Source of the DNA: Siphonobacter sp. SORGH_AS_0500
GTDB lineage: Bacteria > Bacteroidota > Bacteroidia > Cytophagales > Spirosomataceae
Length of the DNA stretch: 64,000 bases
NCBI RefSeq assembly: GCF_002838835.1
Contig: NZ_NHPP01000006.1
Location: forward strand, 124,001-188,000
Direction of reading: 5' to 3'
The position numbers were made by a program, and so were the translations under genes. The notes beneath the pieces were generated by a model. That model searched no databases, was not told where the DNA came from, and saw only the letters and a program-made list of their open reading frames with translations. Every line of letters begins with the position of its first letter. Within the stretch, counting starts at the first letter, position 1. Positions 44,095-52,206 of this stretch are shown here, one piece after another.

Positions 44095-44120
44095 TGCTGC
44101 CAGCGAAAAAGCTGGCAGCA
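44095..44120. repeat. GCTGCCAGC/GCTGGCAGC hairpin repeat, copy 2
   Basis: The 9-bp arms (44096-44104 with 44111-44119) match copy 1 at 28128 exactly; the loop differs (GAAAAA here, CTTTTT there). Related fragments (GCTGCCAGT at 44046, AAAAGCTGGCTGGG near 44140) fill the spacer 44021-44319. Confidence 0.7.
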
Positions 44121-44319
44121 GTCTTTTAGGGCAAGTTAGTTTATAGAAAAGCTGGCTGGGTCACGTTGGTAGCGGTTGTTCAAGAGGCTTCTATTGCTCT
44201 GAAAATAATTGAGACATTTCAACAAGTTATTATGCCTACGCTGCTAGTGTAATCCCTGATAGGCGAAGCGTTTCTTTTTGAAAATAGGTTACTTTGCAGG
44301 CTCAAGTGTAGAAAATAGA

Positions 44320-44864
44320 ATGCAGCAGTTACTCGATTTATTAAAGCAATACCAAACTACCGATACGAACGAAGAGGCCATGCGGTTGCGTCTGATGGAA
44401 TTCGTTCAAACGCACGAAAATTGCTTTGATCGAACCTTATTAATCGGTCATGTCACCGGATCAGCCTGGATTTTGGACGAAACCGGAACGCAGGCCTTAC
44501 TCATGCACCACAGAAAACTTGGTCGTTGGTTTCAGCCAGGAGGACATTGTGATGGGGACCCGAATGTGCAGGGAGTGGCTCAGCGGGAAGCTTGGGAAGA
44601 AACCGGAGCCGAAGTAACTCCTGTCGGTGACGGCATTTTTGATATTGACATTCATACCATTCCCGCTCGTAAGCAGGAACCGGAGCATTTGCATTATGAT
44701 GTTCGTTTTTTTTCCGGGCCGATGCCACGAAAGAGTTACTCATCAATGAAGAATCTAACGAGATCAAATGGATTCCTTTAAACGAAGTTCGCCTTCATAA
44801 CGACGAAGAATCCATGATGCGAATGGTGCGAAAATCAGTGCTGAATGGTCGAATGAGTGAATGA
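44320..44864 (+). CDS. Nudix hydrolase (apparent -1 frameshift in a T8 tract)
   Basis: The 181-residue reconstructed protein has a Nudix fold with WFQPGGHCDGDPNVQGVAQ followed by REAWEETGAE, the diagnostic REuxEExGu part of the Nudix box (about residues 93-102). It cleaves a nucleoside-diphosphate-linked substrate that cannot be named. The frame is lost at the T8 tract 44706-44713. Nine Ts give RFFFRADATKELLINEE and a normal C-terminus ending at 44864. The ATG at 44320 is preferred to an upstream TTG at 44278. Confidence 0.87.
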
Positions 44865-44870
44865 TAGAAC

Positions 44871-44904
44871 AACAAAAAGGGAAGGCTTGCCTTCCCTTTT
44901 TGTT
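44871..44904. terminator. Bidirectional terminator overlapping the cyclophilin stop
   Basis: A perfect 16-bp stem (44871-44886 with 44889-44904) lies between the convergent Nudix and peptidylprolyl isomerase genes, with A5 and T5 tracts. It overlaps the minus-strand stop codon at 44903-44905. Confidence 0.9.
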
Positions 44905-45556
44905 ACTTACTGTTGATTGAAAACTTTACGATTTCGGTGGGTCGTTCGAAGTCGCCGAGGGGTATTTTGGCGATTTTTTCTACGATGTCCATACCTTTCG
45001 TGACTTCACCGAAGACGGTATATTCCTGATCGAAAATGATTTCTCCGCCCTGTTTCAGATAGATATCTTTCAATGCTGGTGGGTACTTTGCCAACTCTTC
45101 TTCATTGTAATAAATACCTTTAGTAACAATGAAAAACTCCGTTGACGAAGAGCGTTTCTCTGGATTATTCTCCGAATAACGAGCCATCGAGACGGTTCCT
45201 CGTTTATGAATTAGATTCGGACGTAATTCGGCGGGAATGGTATAGCTGAGCTGATCGCGTTGCTCGCCGCCGCCCTGAATGCAAACACCCTTTACCGAAC
45301 GATAAAAGCCTCGGTCATCGTAATAGCCTTGATTGGTTAACCGTAGAAAATTAGCCCGGTGGAGGGGCGTTTCCTTATATAACGTAATTTCAATATCACC
45401 GAATCGGGTATGGATGTTTACTACATTTTCGGGGTGCTCTTTTCCGTAATCGGTTAGCGTTTGGGTAACCTCATCCTGCGGAATTTCGAAATTACTACAG
45501 GAGCTAAGACCTAATCCAATAACAGCCAGAAACAGACCTAATCGATTCATTTTCAT
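44903..45556 (-). CDS. Peptidylprolyl isomerase lipoprotein (cyclophilin type)
   Basis: The 217-residue protein has a lipoprotein signal with lipobox LSSC (cysteine near residue 20). The cyclophilin domain (about 50-215) includes HTRFGDIEITLYKETPLHRANFLRL, VCIQGGGEQRD, GTVSMARYSENNPEKRSSSTEFFI and TVFGEVTKGMDIVEKIAK. It catalyses prolyl cis-trans isomerisation during folding in the periplasm, anchored to a membrane. It is in line with the adenine deaminase gene (11-base gap), with no evident functional link. Confidence 0.92.
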   Translation of the reverse strand: MKMNRLGLFLAVIGLGLSSCSNFEIPQDEVTQTLTDYGKEHPENVVNIHTRFGDIEITLYKETPLHRANFLRLTNQGYYDDRGFYRSVKGVCIQGGGEQRDQLSYTIPAELRPNLIHKRGTVSMARYSENNPEKRSSSTEFFIVTKGIYYNEEELAKYPPALKDIYLKQGGEIIFDQEYTVFGEVTKGMDIVEKIAKIPLGDFERPTEIVKFSINSK

Positions 45557-45567
45557 ATAAAAGAGGG

Positions 45568-47208
45568 TTAGGCAAAGACGGAGGTGAACTGGAAGGTTTC
45601 CCCGTCAAATAAGCCTTTGTCACTTAATTTTAAACTGGGAATGACGAGTAAAGCCATGAACGAAAGCGACATGAAGGGCGAGCTCAGCGTACAGCCCAGT
45701 TGTTGCTTGGCAAAAGCGTCGAGCGTGGCGTATTGAGTGGCTACCCAGTACCCATCTTCGCCGCTGAGAATACCCGCAACGGGCAGGGGCAGCACCAGCT
45801 CTTCTGCTTCGTGGACCGCTGCGATCCCACCTTTTTCACGAATAATCAAATTAACGGCCTGAGCAATGGAATCGTCATCCACACCAACGGCTACGATATT
45901 ATGCGAATCGTGGGCTACACAGGAAGCCAAAGCTCCTTTAGTTAGGCCGAAATTTCGGATAAAAGCTACTGCTGGCGGAGCGTCAGCGTACCGATTAACG
46001 ACGGCAATTTTCAATACATCCTGTTCGGTATCAGAAGTTAACTCGCCGTTCTGAACGTTTAATTTTTCGATTCGGGCGGGGGTTATCAACTGACCGTCCA
46101 ATGCTTCGATGACCCGAACGGAAACTTCTTTTTGTGATGAAGTGATCTGAAAATCAGCGGGGGCTTTCTCCAGAGCATTAAACTGATTAATAGGCTCGCT
46201 GAGGTAACTCGTGAGAAGTGAAGTACCGTTTTCGGCAACCAGCTCCCCTTTAATATAGGTTTGAAGAATAGTAAATTCTTTCGGAGAATCAATAACGATA
46301 AAATCAGCCGAATCACCTTCGCGTAATTGCCCAACCGCCAAGCCATAATGTTCTACCGGATTCAGACACGCCATTTGAAGAATTTCAAACAAATGATCGG
46401 GATATAACGCCAGAGCCCGTTTGACCAACAGATTAATATGACCGAGTACAAGTCCGTCGGGATGTTTATCATCCGAACAAAACATTAGGTTCTGGTAATG
46501 CTCGGGTAATAGAGGAATCAGGGCATCGAAATTCTTTGCTGCTGAACCTTCCCGAATTAACACCTTCATGCCGAACGAAAGCTTATCGAGGGCTTCTTCA
46601 GCGGTAAAACATTCATGATCCGTCTGGCAGCCAGCTTCGATGTATCGGCGGGCGGCATCGCCCCGAAGTCCGGGGGCGTGTCCATCGACGGGGTAACCTA
46701 ATTCCTGAGCAATGCCGATTTTGGCGGTCATGTCCGGGTCATGATTGAGCACGCCGGGAAAGTTCATCACTTCCGCCAGATAACCTACTTCCTGATAATT
46801 CGTTAATAAATACCGTACATCTTCAGGGGTTACGATGGCTCCTGCCGTTTCAAAAGGCGTCGCCGGAACGCAGCTAGGGGCTCCAAAACAGAAGTGAAAA
46901 GGGACTTTACGACCGTTTTCAATCATCCATTCTACTCCTTTTACCCCCAGTACATTCGCAATTTCGTGCGGGTCCGAAATGGTGCCAACCGTTCCGTGCA
47001 CCACTGCCAACCGGGCAAACTGAGCCGGACTGAGCATGGAGCTTTCCACGTGTACGTGAGCATCCACAAAACCCGGTAACAGGTATTGTTCGGGAGCCTC
47101 AGGGTTATCCTGAATGCGAGTGATGGTATGGTTATCAATCGTTATCGTAACCGGACGAATTTGCCGACCGGGAATATCCAGAAGCTGGCCACTAATCTCT
47201 TTCATCAT
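45568..47208 (-). CDS. ade: Adenine deaminase
   Basis: The 546-residue amidohydrolase shows metal-binding GFVDAHVHVESSMLSP, HGTVGTISDPHEIANVLG, GHAPGLRGDAARRYIEAGCQTDHEC and CSDDKHPDGLVLGHIN, and the C-terminal domain with VAHDSHNIVAVGVDD. It converts adenine to hypoxanthine and ammonia in purine salvage; purF lies 6 kb upstream in the same window. Two consecutive ATGs (47208 and 47205) are possible starts. The upstream spacer carries CAGTTTT-type words and TCAAAC words. Confidence 0.93.
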   Translation of the reverse strand: MMKEISGQLLDIPGRQIRPVTITIDNHTITRIQDNPEAPEQYLLPGFVDAHVHVESSMLSPAQFARLAVVHGTVGTISDPHEIANVLGVKGVEWMIENGRKVPFHFCFGAPSCVPATPFETAGAIVTPEDVRYLLTNYQEVGYLAEVMNFPGVLNHDPDMTAKIGIAQELGYPVDGHAPGLRGDAARRYIEAGCQTDHECFTAEEALDKLSFGMKVLIREGSAAKNFDALIPLLPEHYQNLMFCSDDKHPDGLVLGHINLLVKRALALYPDHLFEILQMACLNPVEHYGLAVGQLREGDSADFIVIDSPKEFTILQTYIKGELVAENGTSLLTSYLSEPINQFNALEKAPADFQITSSQKEVSVRVIEALDGQLITPARIEKLNVQNGELTSDTEQDVLKIAVVNRYADAPPAVAFIRNFGLTKGALASCVAHDSHNIVAVGVDDDSIAQAVNLIIREKGGIAAVHEAEELVLPLPVAGILSGEDGYWVATQYATLDAFAKQQLGCTLSSPFMSLSFMALLVIPSLKLSDKGLFDGETFQFTSVFA

Positions 47209-47397
47209 TTTTAGTTTTCAGTTGTCGGTTTGCTGTTTTTAGTTGATAACAGATGCCCCTCTTGCTTGCCCGACGGATCGGAATGTGCACCAATGGAGAA
47301 AGTAACTAAAGCATTCCGGTATCAAACTTTTCTAACGAACTCAAACCTTTCAAACTTTATACGCAGCATAAGCCCTGCATCACTCCTCTAAACTTTT

Positions 47398-47405
47398 TAC
47401 CTTTG
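47398..47405 (+). promoter_or_regulatory. -7 promoter box for cmk
   Basis: TACCTTTG fits TAnnTTTG and predicts a 5' leader of about 50 bases for the start at 47463. TCAAAC words lie just upstream (47341-47360). Confidence 0.6.
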
Positions 47406-47462
47406 CCAAAGTTCTACAATGAAATGACTTCCCGGTTGCTTTCAGTAGCAATTTCTGATAAA

Positions 47463-48149
47463 ATGTCTAAAATCATCATCGCCATTGACGGCTATTCAAG
47501 CTGCGGAAAAAGCTCAACGGCTAAAGTTCTCGCGGCTCAGTTAGGATACGGGTATATCGATACTGGTGCCATGTACCGGGCGGTTAGCCTGTATTTTTAC
47601 CAACATTATGTAACCATCACTAATCCTCATGAGGTTCAAAAGGCCCTCGAAAATATTCACATTACGTTTCAGTTTAATCCCGAAAAACGGTTGAACGAAA
47701 CGTATCTGAATGGGTTATGTGTGGAAGATGAAATTCGAAAAATGTACATTTCCCAGCGGGTAAGCGAAGTAAGTGCCGTGGTAGAAGTGCGTCGGGCGAT
47801 GGTGGCTTTACAGCAGAAAATGGGAAAGCAGAAGGGTATTGTCATGGATGGTCGGGATATTGGCACCATGGTATTCCCGCAGGCAGAACTAAAAGTATTT
47901 ATGACGGCAGATCCGTTGATTCGGGCTCAGCGACGGCAAGCGGAGTTACTCGAAAAAGGAGATCTGATTTCTCTGGATGAAGTACTGGAGAACTTAACCA
48001 AACGCGATCACATTGACATGACTCGCTCCGAAGGACCGCTGCGGCAGGCGGAAGACGCATTGGTACTGGATAACTCATTTATGACCTTCGACGAACAGGT
48101 GGCTCTGATTAAATCCTGGGCGGAAGAACGAATGGGGAAAAGTGTTTAG
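47463..48149 (+). CDS. cmk: Cytidylate kinase
   Basis: The 228-residue kinase begins MSKIIIAIDGYSSCGKSSTAK, with the P-loop GYSSCGKSS at about residues 10-18, then YIDTGAMYRAVSLY, IVMDGRDIGTMVFPQAELK and the R-rich lid (RAQRRQAELLEKGD). It phosphorylates CMP and dCMP with ATP. Upstream in-frame starts at 47403 (TTG) and 47424 would overlap or crowd the -7 box, so 47463 is chosen. It ends just before the heptamer array. Confidence 0.94.
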   Translation: MSKIIIAIDGYSSCGKSSTAKVLAAQLGYGYIDTGAMYRAVSLYFYQHYVTITNPHEVQKALENIHITFQFNPEKRLNETYLNGLCVEDEIRKMYISQRVSEVSAVVEVRRAMVALQQKMGKQKGIVMDGRDIGTMVFPQAELKVFMTADPLIRAQRRQAELLEKGDLISLDEVLENLTKRDHIDMTRSEGPLRQAEDALVLDNSFMTFDEQVALIKSWAEERMGKSV

Positions 48150-48180
48150 GGTTTTCAGTTTTGAGCGGCCGTCGCTGCGG

Positions 48181-48296
48181 TTTTGAGTTTTGAGTTTTGA
48201 GTTTTGAGTTTTGAGTTTTGAGTTTTCAGTTTTCAGTTTTCAGTTTTCAGTTTTCAGTTTTCAGTTTTCAGTTTTCAGTTTTCAGTTTTCAGTTTG
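48181..48296. repeat. Heptanucleotide tandem array (GAGTTTT)6-(CAGTTTT)9
   Basis: After TTTT come six GAGTTTT units (48185-48226), nine CAGTTTT units (48227-48289) and a partial CAGTTTG. The unit type switches once and is uniform on each side. Just before it, at 48163-48180, is the hairpin module GAGCGGCCGTCGCTGCGG. It starts 31 bases after the cmk stop. The form recalls the short tandemly repeated sequences of cyanobacteria; length variation by slippage is expected. Confidence 0.95.
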
Positions 48297-48392
48297 AAAG
48301 AGAAAACCTGTAAAGGTAGGAGAGTTGCTTGAAAAGAGAACAACAACCCCGGAGGGGTTGAACATGGATAGCCTCGGGTAAAACCCGGGGTA
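48289..48392. repeat. Hairpin-doublet repeat, copy 2
   Basis: A close copy of 12158-12261 (shared GAAAGAGAAAACCTGTAAAG entry), with hairpins AACCCC-GGA-GGGGTT (48345-48359) and CCTCGGGT/ACCCGGGG (48373-48391 region). A shorter copy follows at about 48600-48682, and single CCCCGGAT hairpins lie at 48731-48750 and 57196-57214. Confidence 0.7.
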
Positions 48393-48421
48393 AACGTTGG
48401 TGGAGCCCATACGCCAATCTC

Positions 48422-48490
48422 CCGCCCTGGCTGGTGTCCTCACCAGCCCTTACTAAGCATAGTGGTTGGTGAGGACACCAACCACGGCGG
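48422..48490. repeat. CTGGTGTCCTCACC inverted repeat, copy 2
   Basis: Arms 48422-48444 and 48468-48490 pair with two mismatches. This is the same element as 12350-12420, and in both loci it follows the hairpin doublet, so the two together form a composite block of about 260 bases. Confidence 0.7.
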
Positions 48491-48556
48491 GGTTTTTGAG
48501 TTTACAATCTCCAATAACAGGCGGTCATTTCTGTAGAGATGGTTAGTGTTACTTTA

Positions 48557-48604
48557 GGGATTATAAATCCCTTCCAGAGGGCTTTCGGATTACAAATCCG
48601 AAAG
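48557..48604. repeat. Two short perfect hairpins in the cmk-M14 spacer
   Basis: GGGATT-ATA-AATCCC (48557-48571) and CTTTCGGATT-ACA-AATCCGAAAG (48582-48604) follow each other. Then come doublet copy 3 (48636-48682), a CCCCGGAT hairpin (48731-48750) and an ACAACTA-word tract containing the inverted module CCGCAGCGGCCGCT (48867-48880). The whole 740-base spacer 48150-48890 is repetitive and has no credible ORF. Confidence 0.6.
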
Positions 48605-48890
48605 AGCGTAGGGAGTTGTTCGAAAAGGGAAACCTAACCCCGGAGGGGTTGAACCTGGATAGCCCCGGATGCTAATCCGGGGTTTGTGTTACAAAAACAT
48701 AAAAAGAAAAAATCGTAAAACAAAATATAGCCCCGGATGTCAATCCGGGGTTTTCTGTTGTTTGTTCCAGCTAAGAATCCAAGCTTCACTTCTCGTAACT
48801 ATTAATTAACCCCTCCCGAAAGCTTCAAAACTTTCGGGAAGTTGGTAAACAACTAACAACTAACAACCGCAGCGGCCGCTAACAACTAAC

Positions 48891-50803
48891 TTACTTCCCA
48901 ACCACAATCTCCTTCTCTACATATCCGCCTCGGGTGGAAAGTAATTTTACCTTCGCCTTAATCGAGCCAGACTGGTTTACTTTTACTTTAAACGTCGCTT
49001 CTTTCTGTTCTCCAGCGGTGGTATAACCTGCGTAAATAGTTTTATCGAACAAAGCTGGTTCCGTAATTACTACTTTTGCCTCAGGACTTTCTTTCAATAA
49101 AGCCTTATCAATGTCGAGTGTTACCCGATCTTCCTGAACAATTTTGATGCGTTTCGCCTGTTCCAGGGCAACGGGCAGCTTACCAGTGTTTTTCCAGCTT
49201 ACCTTTATTTCGTATTCATTATTGGCAAGTGGCTTCACGTTTACGTTCGTTAGTTCAATTTGCGGTAACTCGAAGGCCATGCCGAGGTTGAATTTAGCCT
49301 GCCGCGAAATCCACATTTCTAATACTGAGGCCGGACCATTCTGAGCGAAGAATTTCGGGTGAAACCCACCCAGCTCGACCTCACCCAACTGCGGATGCGT
49401 AAACTTCGTCCAGGGTTTGAAGCCCCTCTTTCCGTTTGCTTCATCATCCCAGCGAATCCCGTCATATTCATCGTATTGACCGTCGCCGTCATAATCTTTC
49501 ATGGCTCCGCCGTTCCATAACTCATCCCCGTACCAAATCGAACCGTAATAAAAGTAGCCAAAATCCGGACCGTGACCGAACAGCGGTTCGGGTTTCGTTG
49601 GATCGCCCGTTAAGCGATTGGTCTTGCTACGAGTTGCGTACGTATTGTAGACATCGCCTGCCCAGGGGTAACCCGTGTTGGCTAAGCCCAGACTGTCCAT
49701 GTGACGGTAAATCTTCAAGTCCTCCGGGAACATGCTTTCCGTATCTTTGGAAGTCGAAGGTGGCCGCAGGTGCATCGGAACGCGGGTATCCATGGAGTTG
49801 ACAACCGAAATATTCGGATGTCCCAATAGCCATAGTACCGTCGAACGCGTTTCTATTTCACTCAATGGGTAAGCTCCGGCTCCATTCTGGGTATAACCCC
49901 GACCCGTGAAGTCTCCGCCCTGATCGGGTCGCCAGTTCTCGGGGTAATTCCGGTGAATATCCAGCCCGCCAATGCCGTCCTCATTATATTTTCCGTCGCC
50001 GTCGTTGTCAATGCCTTCTGTATAAATCAACCATTGCCCTTTTCCTTCCTGCACCCGTTTCATCAGGCGGGAGTCGCGGGGATCGAGTACGTAATTGGCT
50101 TTCTCAAGATCGGCCTTGGTCGTTGCTTTTTTGCGAATCTGATAAATGACTCCATCGCCATCCAAATCTTCCTCGGGATCTTCATCGAATAATCCATCCC
50201 GGTCGTCATCATGCGGACGAATGGAACTACGGTTTCGCTGAGCCGTGAAGAGATACATATTCGATCCATCCGGGTTATTCTGCGGACGGAGGTAGACGGT
50301 TTTGGTATCCAGTAATTTCGTAATCGCTGGGTCTTTTCCGTAATTATCTAAAAGATATTTGGTCAGCCAAAGTACTGATTCACTACTGGTTACCTCACCG
50401 CTGTGCCGACCGCCTTCAAAATACGCCGCTGGTTTATCCGTATGTTTTCCCGTCTTCTTATTGGTCAGCGTCAATTGCAAAATAGGGCGACCTTCATAAC
50501 TCTTGGCTACCTCATACAAATCAACCAGATTGGGATGCTGCTCGGCCCATTTTTTGCACCAGTAATACATCACATCAGGCGAATGATAAGTATTGAACGC
50601 GAGCGTTTTCCCAGGCTGATATTCGACATCTTTGAACTGATGTTTTTTAAAGAAACTAATACCGTGTCGTTCGCCCCTGACGCTGTAAAACTTACTGGTG
50701 GTGTCCTGCTCAGGCCATTTTTTCTCCGTTTCATAGTACGAACGCTGGGCATACGCACCAGCCATCTGACTGAGGCAAAAAAGAAAGTAATACGTTTTTT
50801 CAT
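48891..50803 (-). CDS. M14-family zinc carboxypeptidase, secreted (apparent -1 frameshift in the signal peptide)
   Basis: The protein has the M14 metal motif HSGE in FEGGRHSGEVTSSESVLWL, the region LDIHRNYPENW and a calcium-like acidic insert (DDDRDGLFDEDPEEDLDGDG), with a C-terminal beta domain from about residue 520. The open frame extends to 50909 with an unconvincing N-terminus. The ATG at 50803 begins MKKRITFFF in another frame. One added base in the A6 tract 50777-50782 joins it to CLSQMAGAYAQRSYYE and gives a clean signal peptide and a 637-residue secreted metallopeptidase. Confidence 0.87.
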
Positions 50804-51084
50804 GCGTAAAATGATAAAAGAAGTGGTAATTATTCAATAGGGGCGAGAGCAACCAACGAAACACTGATGTTAGGAAATTATTCGTATTTAAACAAAACTT
50901 AAAAGTCAATTATGCCATATAAATTTTTACCATAGCGTCAAATTTTAGTTTTATGTATGGACAATTGCGGATTGGATAAAATAAGATTCTGAATTGCTGG
51001 CTGTTGAGTAAAAGGCTTGAAAAGTAGTCAGAAGCGTTACTAAGATTTTCTGCCGTATTTTGAAGCATCATTGAGTAGAATCAC

Positions 51085-52146
51085 ATGCAAAAAATAGACT
51101 ATCTGATCGTAGGACAGGGCATTGCGGGGTCAATGCTGGCTTGGACTCTGCGGAGTCGGGGATGTAAAATCCGGGTCATCGACGATCAGCGACCTTCGTC
51201 TTCGCGGGTGGCCGCGGGGATATGCAACCCGGTTACCGGACGAAAGCTGGCGAAAACCTGGCTCGCGGATGAGTTGTTCCCATTCTTACATTCCTTCTAC
51301 AGTGCACTGGAAGAGAGCTTACAGGCTCGATTTTTTTATCCGGTTCCTCTGTATCGTCCTTATCAATCCATTGAGGAACAGAACTTCTTCATTGCTCAGA
51401 CGGCCAATCCGGTTTTGGAAGGTTACGTCAAACCTTCCGAGCAAAATGAAGCCTATTCTCCACTGATTCATAACGAATTAGGCGGTCTAGAGACCTTACA
51501 GGCGGCTTGGGTAGATTTACCCGTTTTATTAACCGAAATTCATAAAATTTTAGAGCAGGAAGATTCGTTTGAAGAAACGGAATTTCAGTGGGACGAAGTG
51601 CAATTAACCCCTGAAACCGCTCGCTGGCGTTCGTATGAAGCGAAGATGATTATCAGTTGCGAAGGGGCTTATGGTCGATTCAATCCTCATTTTAACTGGT
51701 TACCCTGGGCAGTGGTAAAGGGTGAAATTATGAACCTTGATATTCCGGGGCCATCGTTTCCGGGCATTGTGAACCAGAGCGTCTGGATTCAGGCTCATCC
51801 CAACGGAAAATACCGGGCAGGTTCCAATTACGAATGGAACGATCTGACCTGGGAGCCTTCAGAAAAGGGCAAAACGTATTTATTGGATAAGTTTTCGAAG
51901 TTAATTAAAGTGCCTTTTAAGATCGAAAAACACGTGGCCGGGATTCGGCCAGCCACGCAGGGACGGCGACCTTTCGTCGGGGTTCATCCGGGCCATTCGA
52001 CCCTCGGAATTTTTAATGGATTAGGCTCAAAAGGCACCTCTATGGCTCCTTTTTTAGCCAAACAATTCGCTGATTTTCTGGTTGATAGGAAAGAACTTCA
52101 TCCCGAAGCGAATATTCAGCGATTCCATACGTTATATTTCAGCTAA
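51085..52146 (+). CDS. FAD-dependent oxidoreductase (DAO family)
   Basis: The 353-residue protein starts with a Rossmann motif (YLIVGQGIAGSMLAWTLRSRG, about residues 5-25) and has the DAO-like substrate domain and the C-terminal FAD motif GIRPATQGRRPFVGVHPGHS with GLGSKGTSMAPF. It oxidises an amino acid, amine or related substrate that cannot be named. It has no signal peptide. The downstream gene begins 60 bases later on the same strand; a functional link is not evident. Confidence 0.88.
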   Translation: MQKIDYLIVGQGIAGSMLAWTLRSRGCKIRVIDDQRPSSSRVAAGICNPVTGRKLAKTWLADELFPFLHSFYSALEESLQARFFYPVPLYRPYQSIEEQNFFIAQTANPVLEGYVKPSEQNEAYSPLIHNELGGLETLQAAWVDLPVLLTEIHKILEQEDSFEETEFQWDEVQLTPETARWRSYEAKMIISCEGAYGRFNPHFNWLPWAVVKGEIMNLDIPGPSFPGIVNQSVWIQAHPNGKYRAGSNYEWNDLTWEPSEKGKTYLLDKFSKLIKVPFKIEKHVAGIRPATQGRRPFVGVHPGHSTLGIFNGLGSKGTSMAPFLAKQFADFLVDRKELHPEANIQRFHTLYFS

Positions 52147-52206
52147 ATCAACGAATAGCCGTATGCTTCAGCGGGTGAGTATGCGGAGTACCCTAAGCCC
52201 TAAGCC

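Noticed and set aside
48181..48296. The heptamer array as a CRISPR array
   Set aside because: The units are 7 bases long and contiguous, with no unique spacers and no cas gene in the window.
50804..50909. Extended N-terminus of the M14 peptidase frame
   Set aside because: The extension (MTFKFCLNTNNF and on) is not a signal peptide, whereas the ATG at 50803 with a one-base repair gives a clean one.
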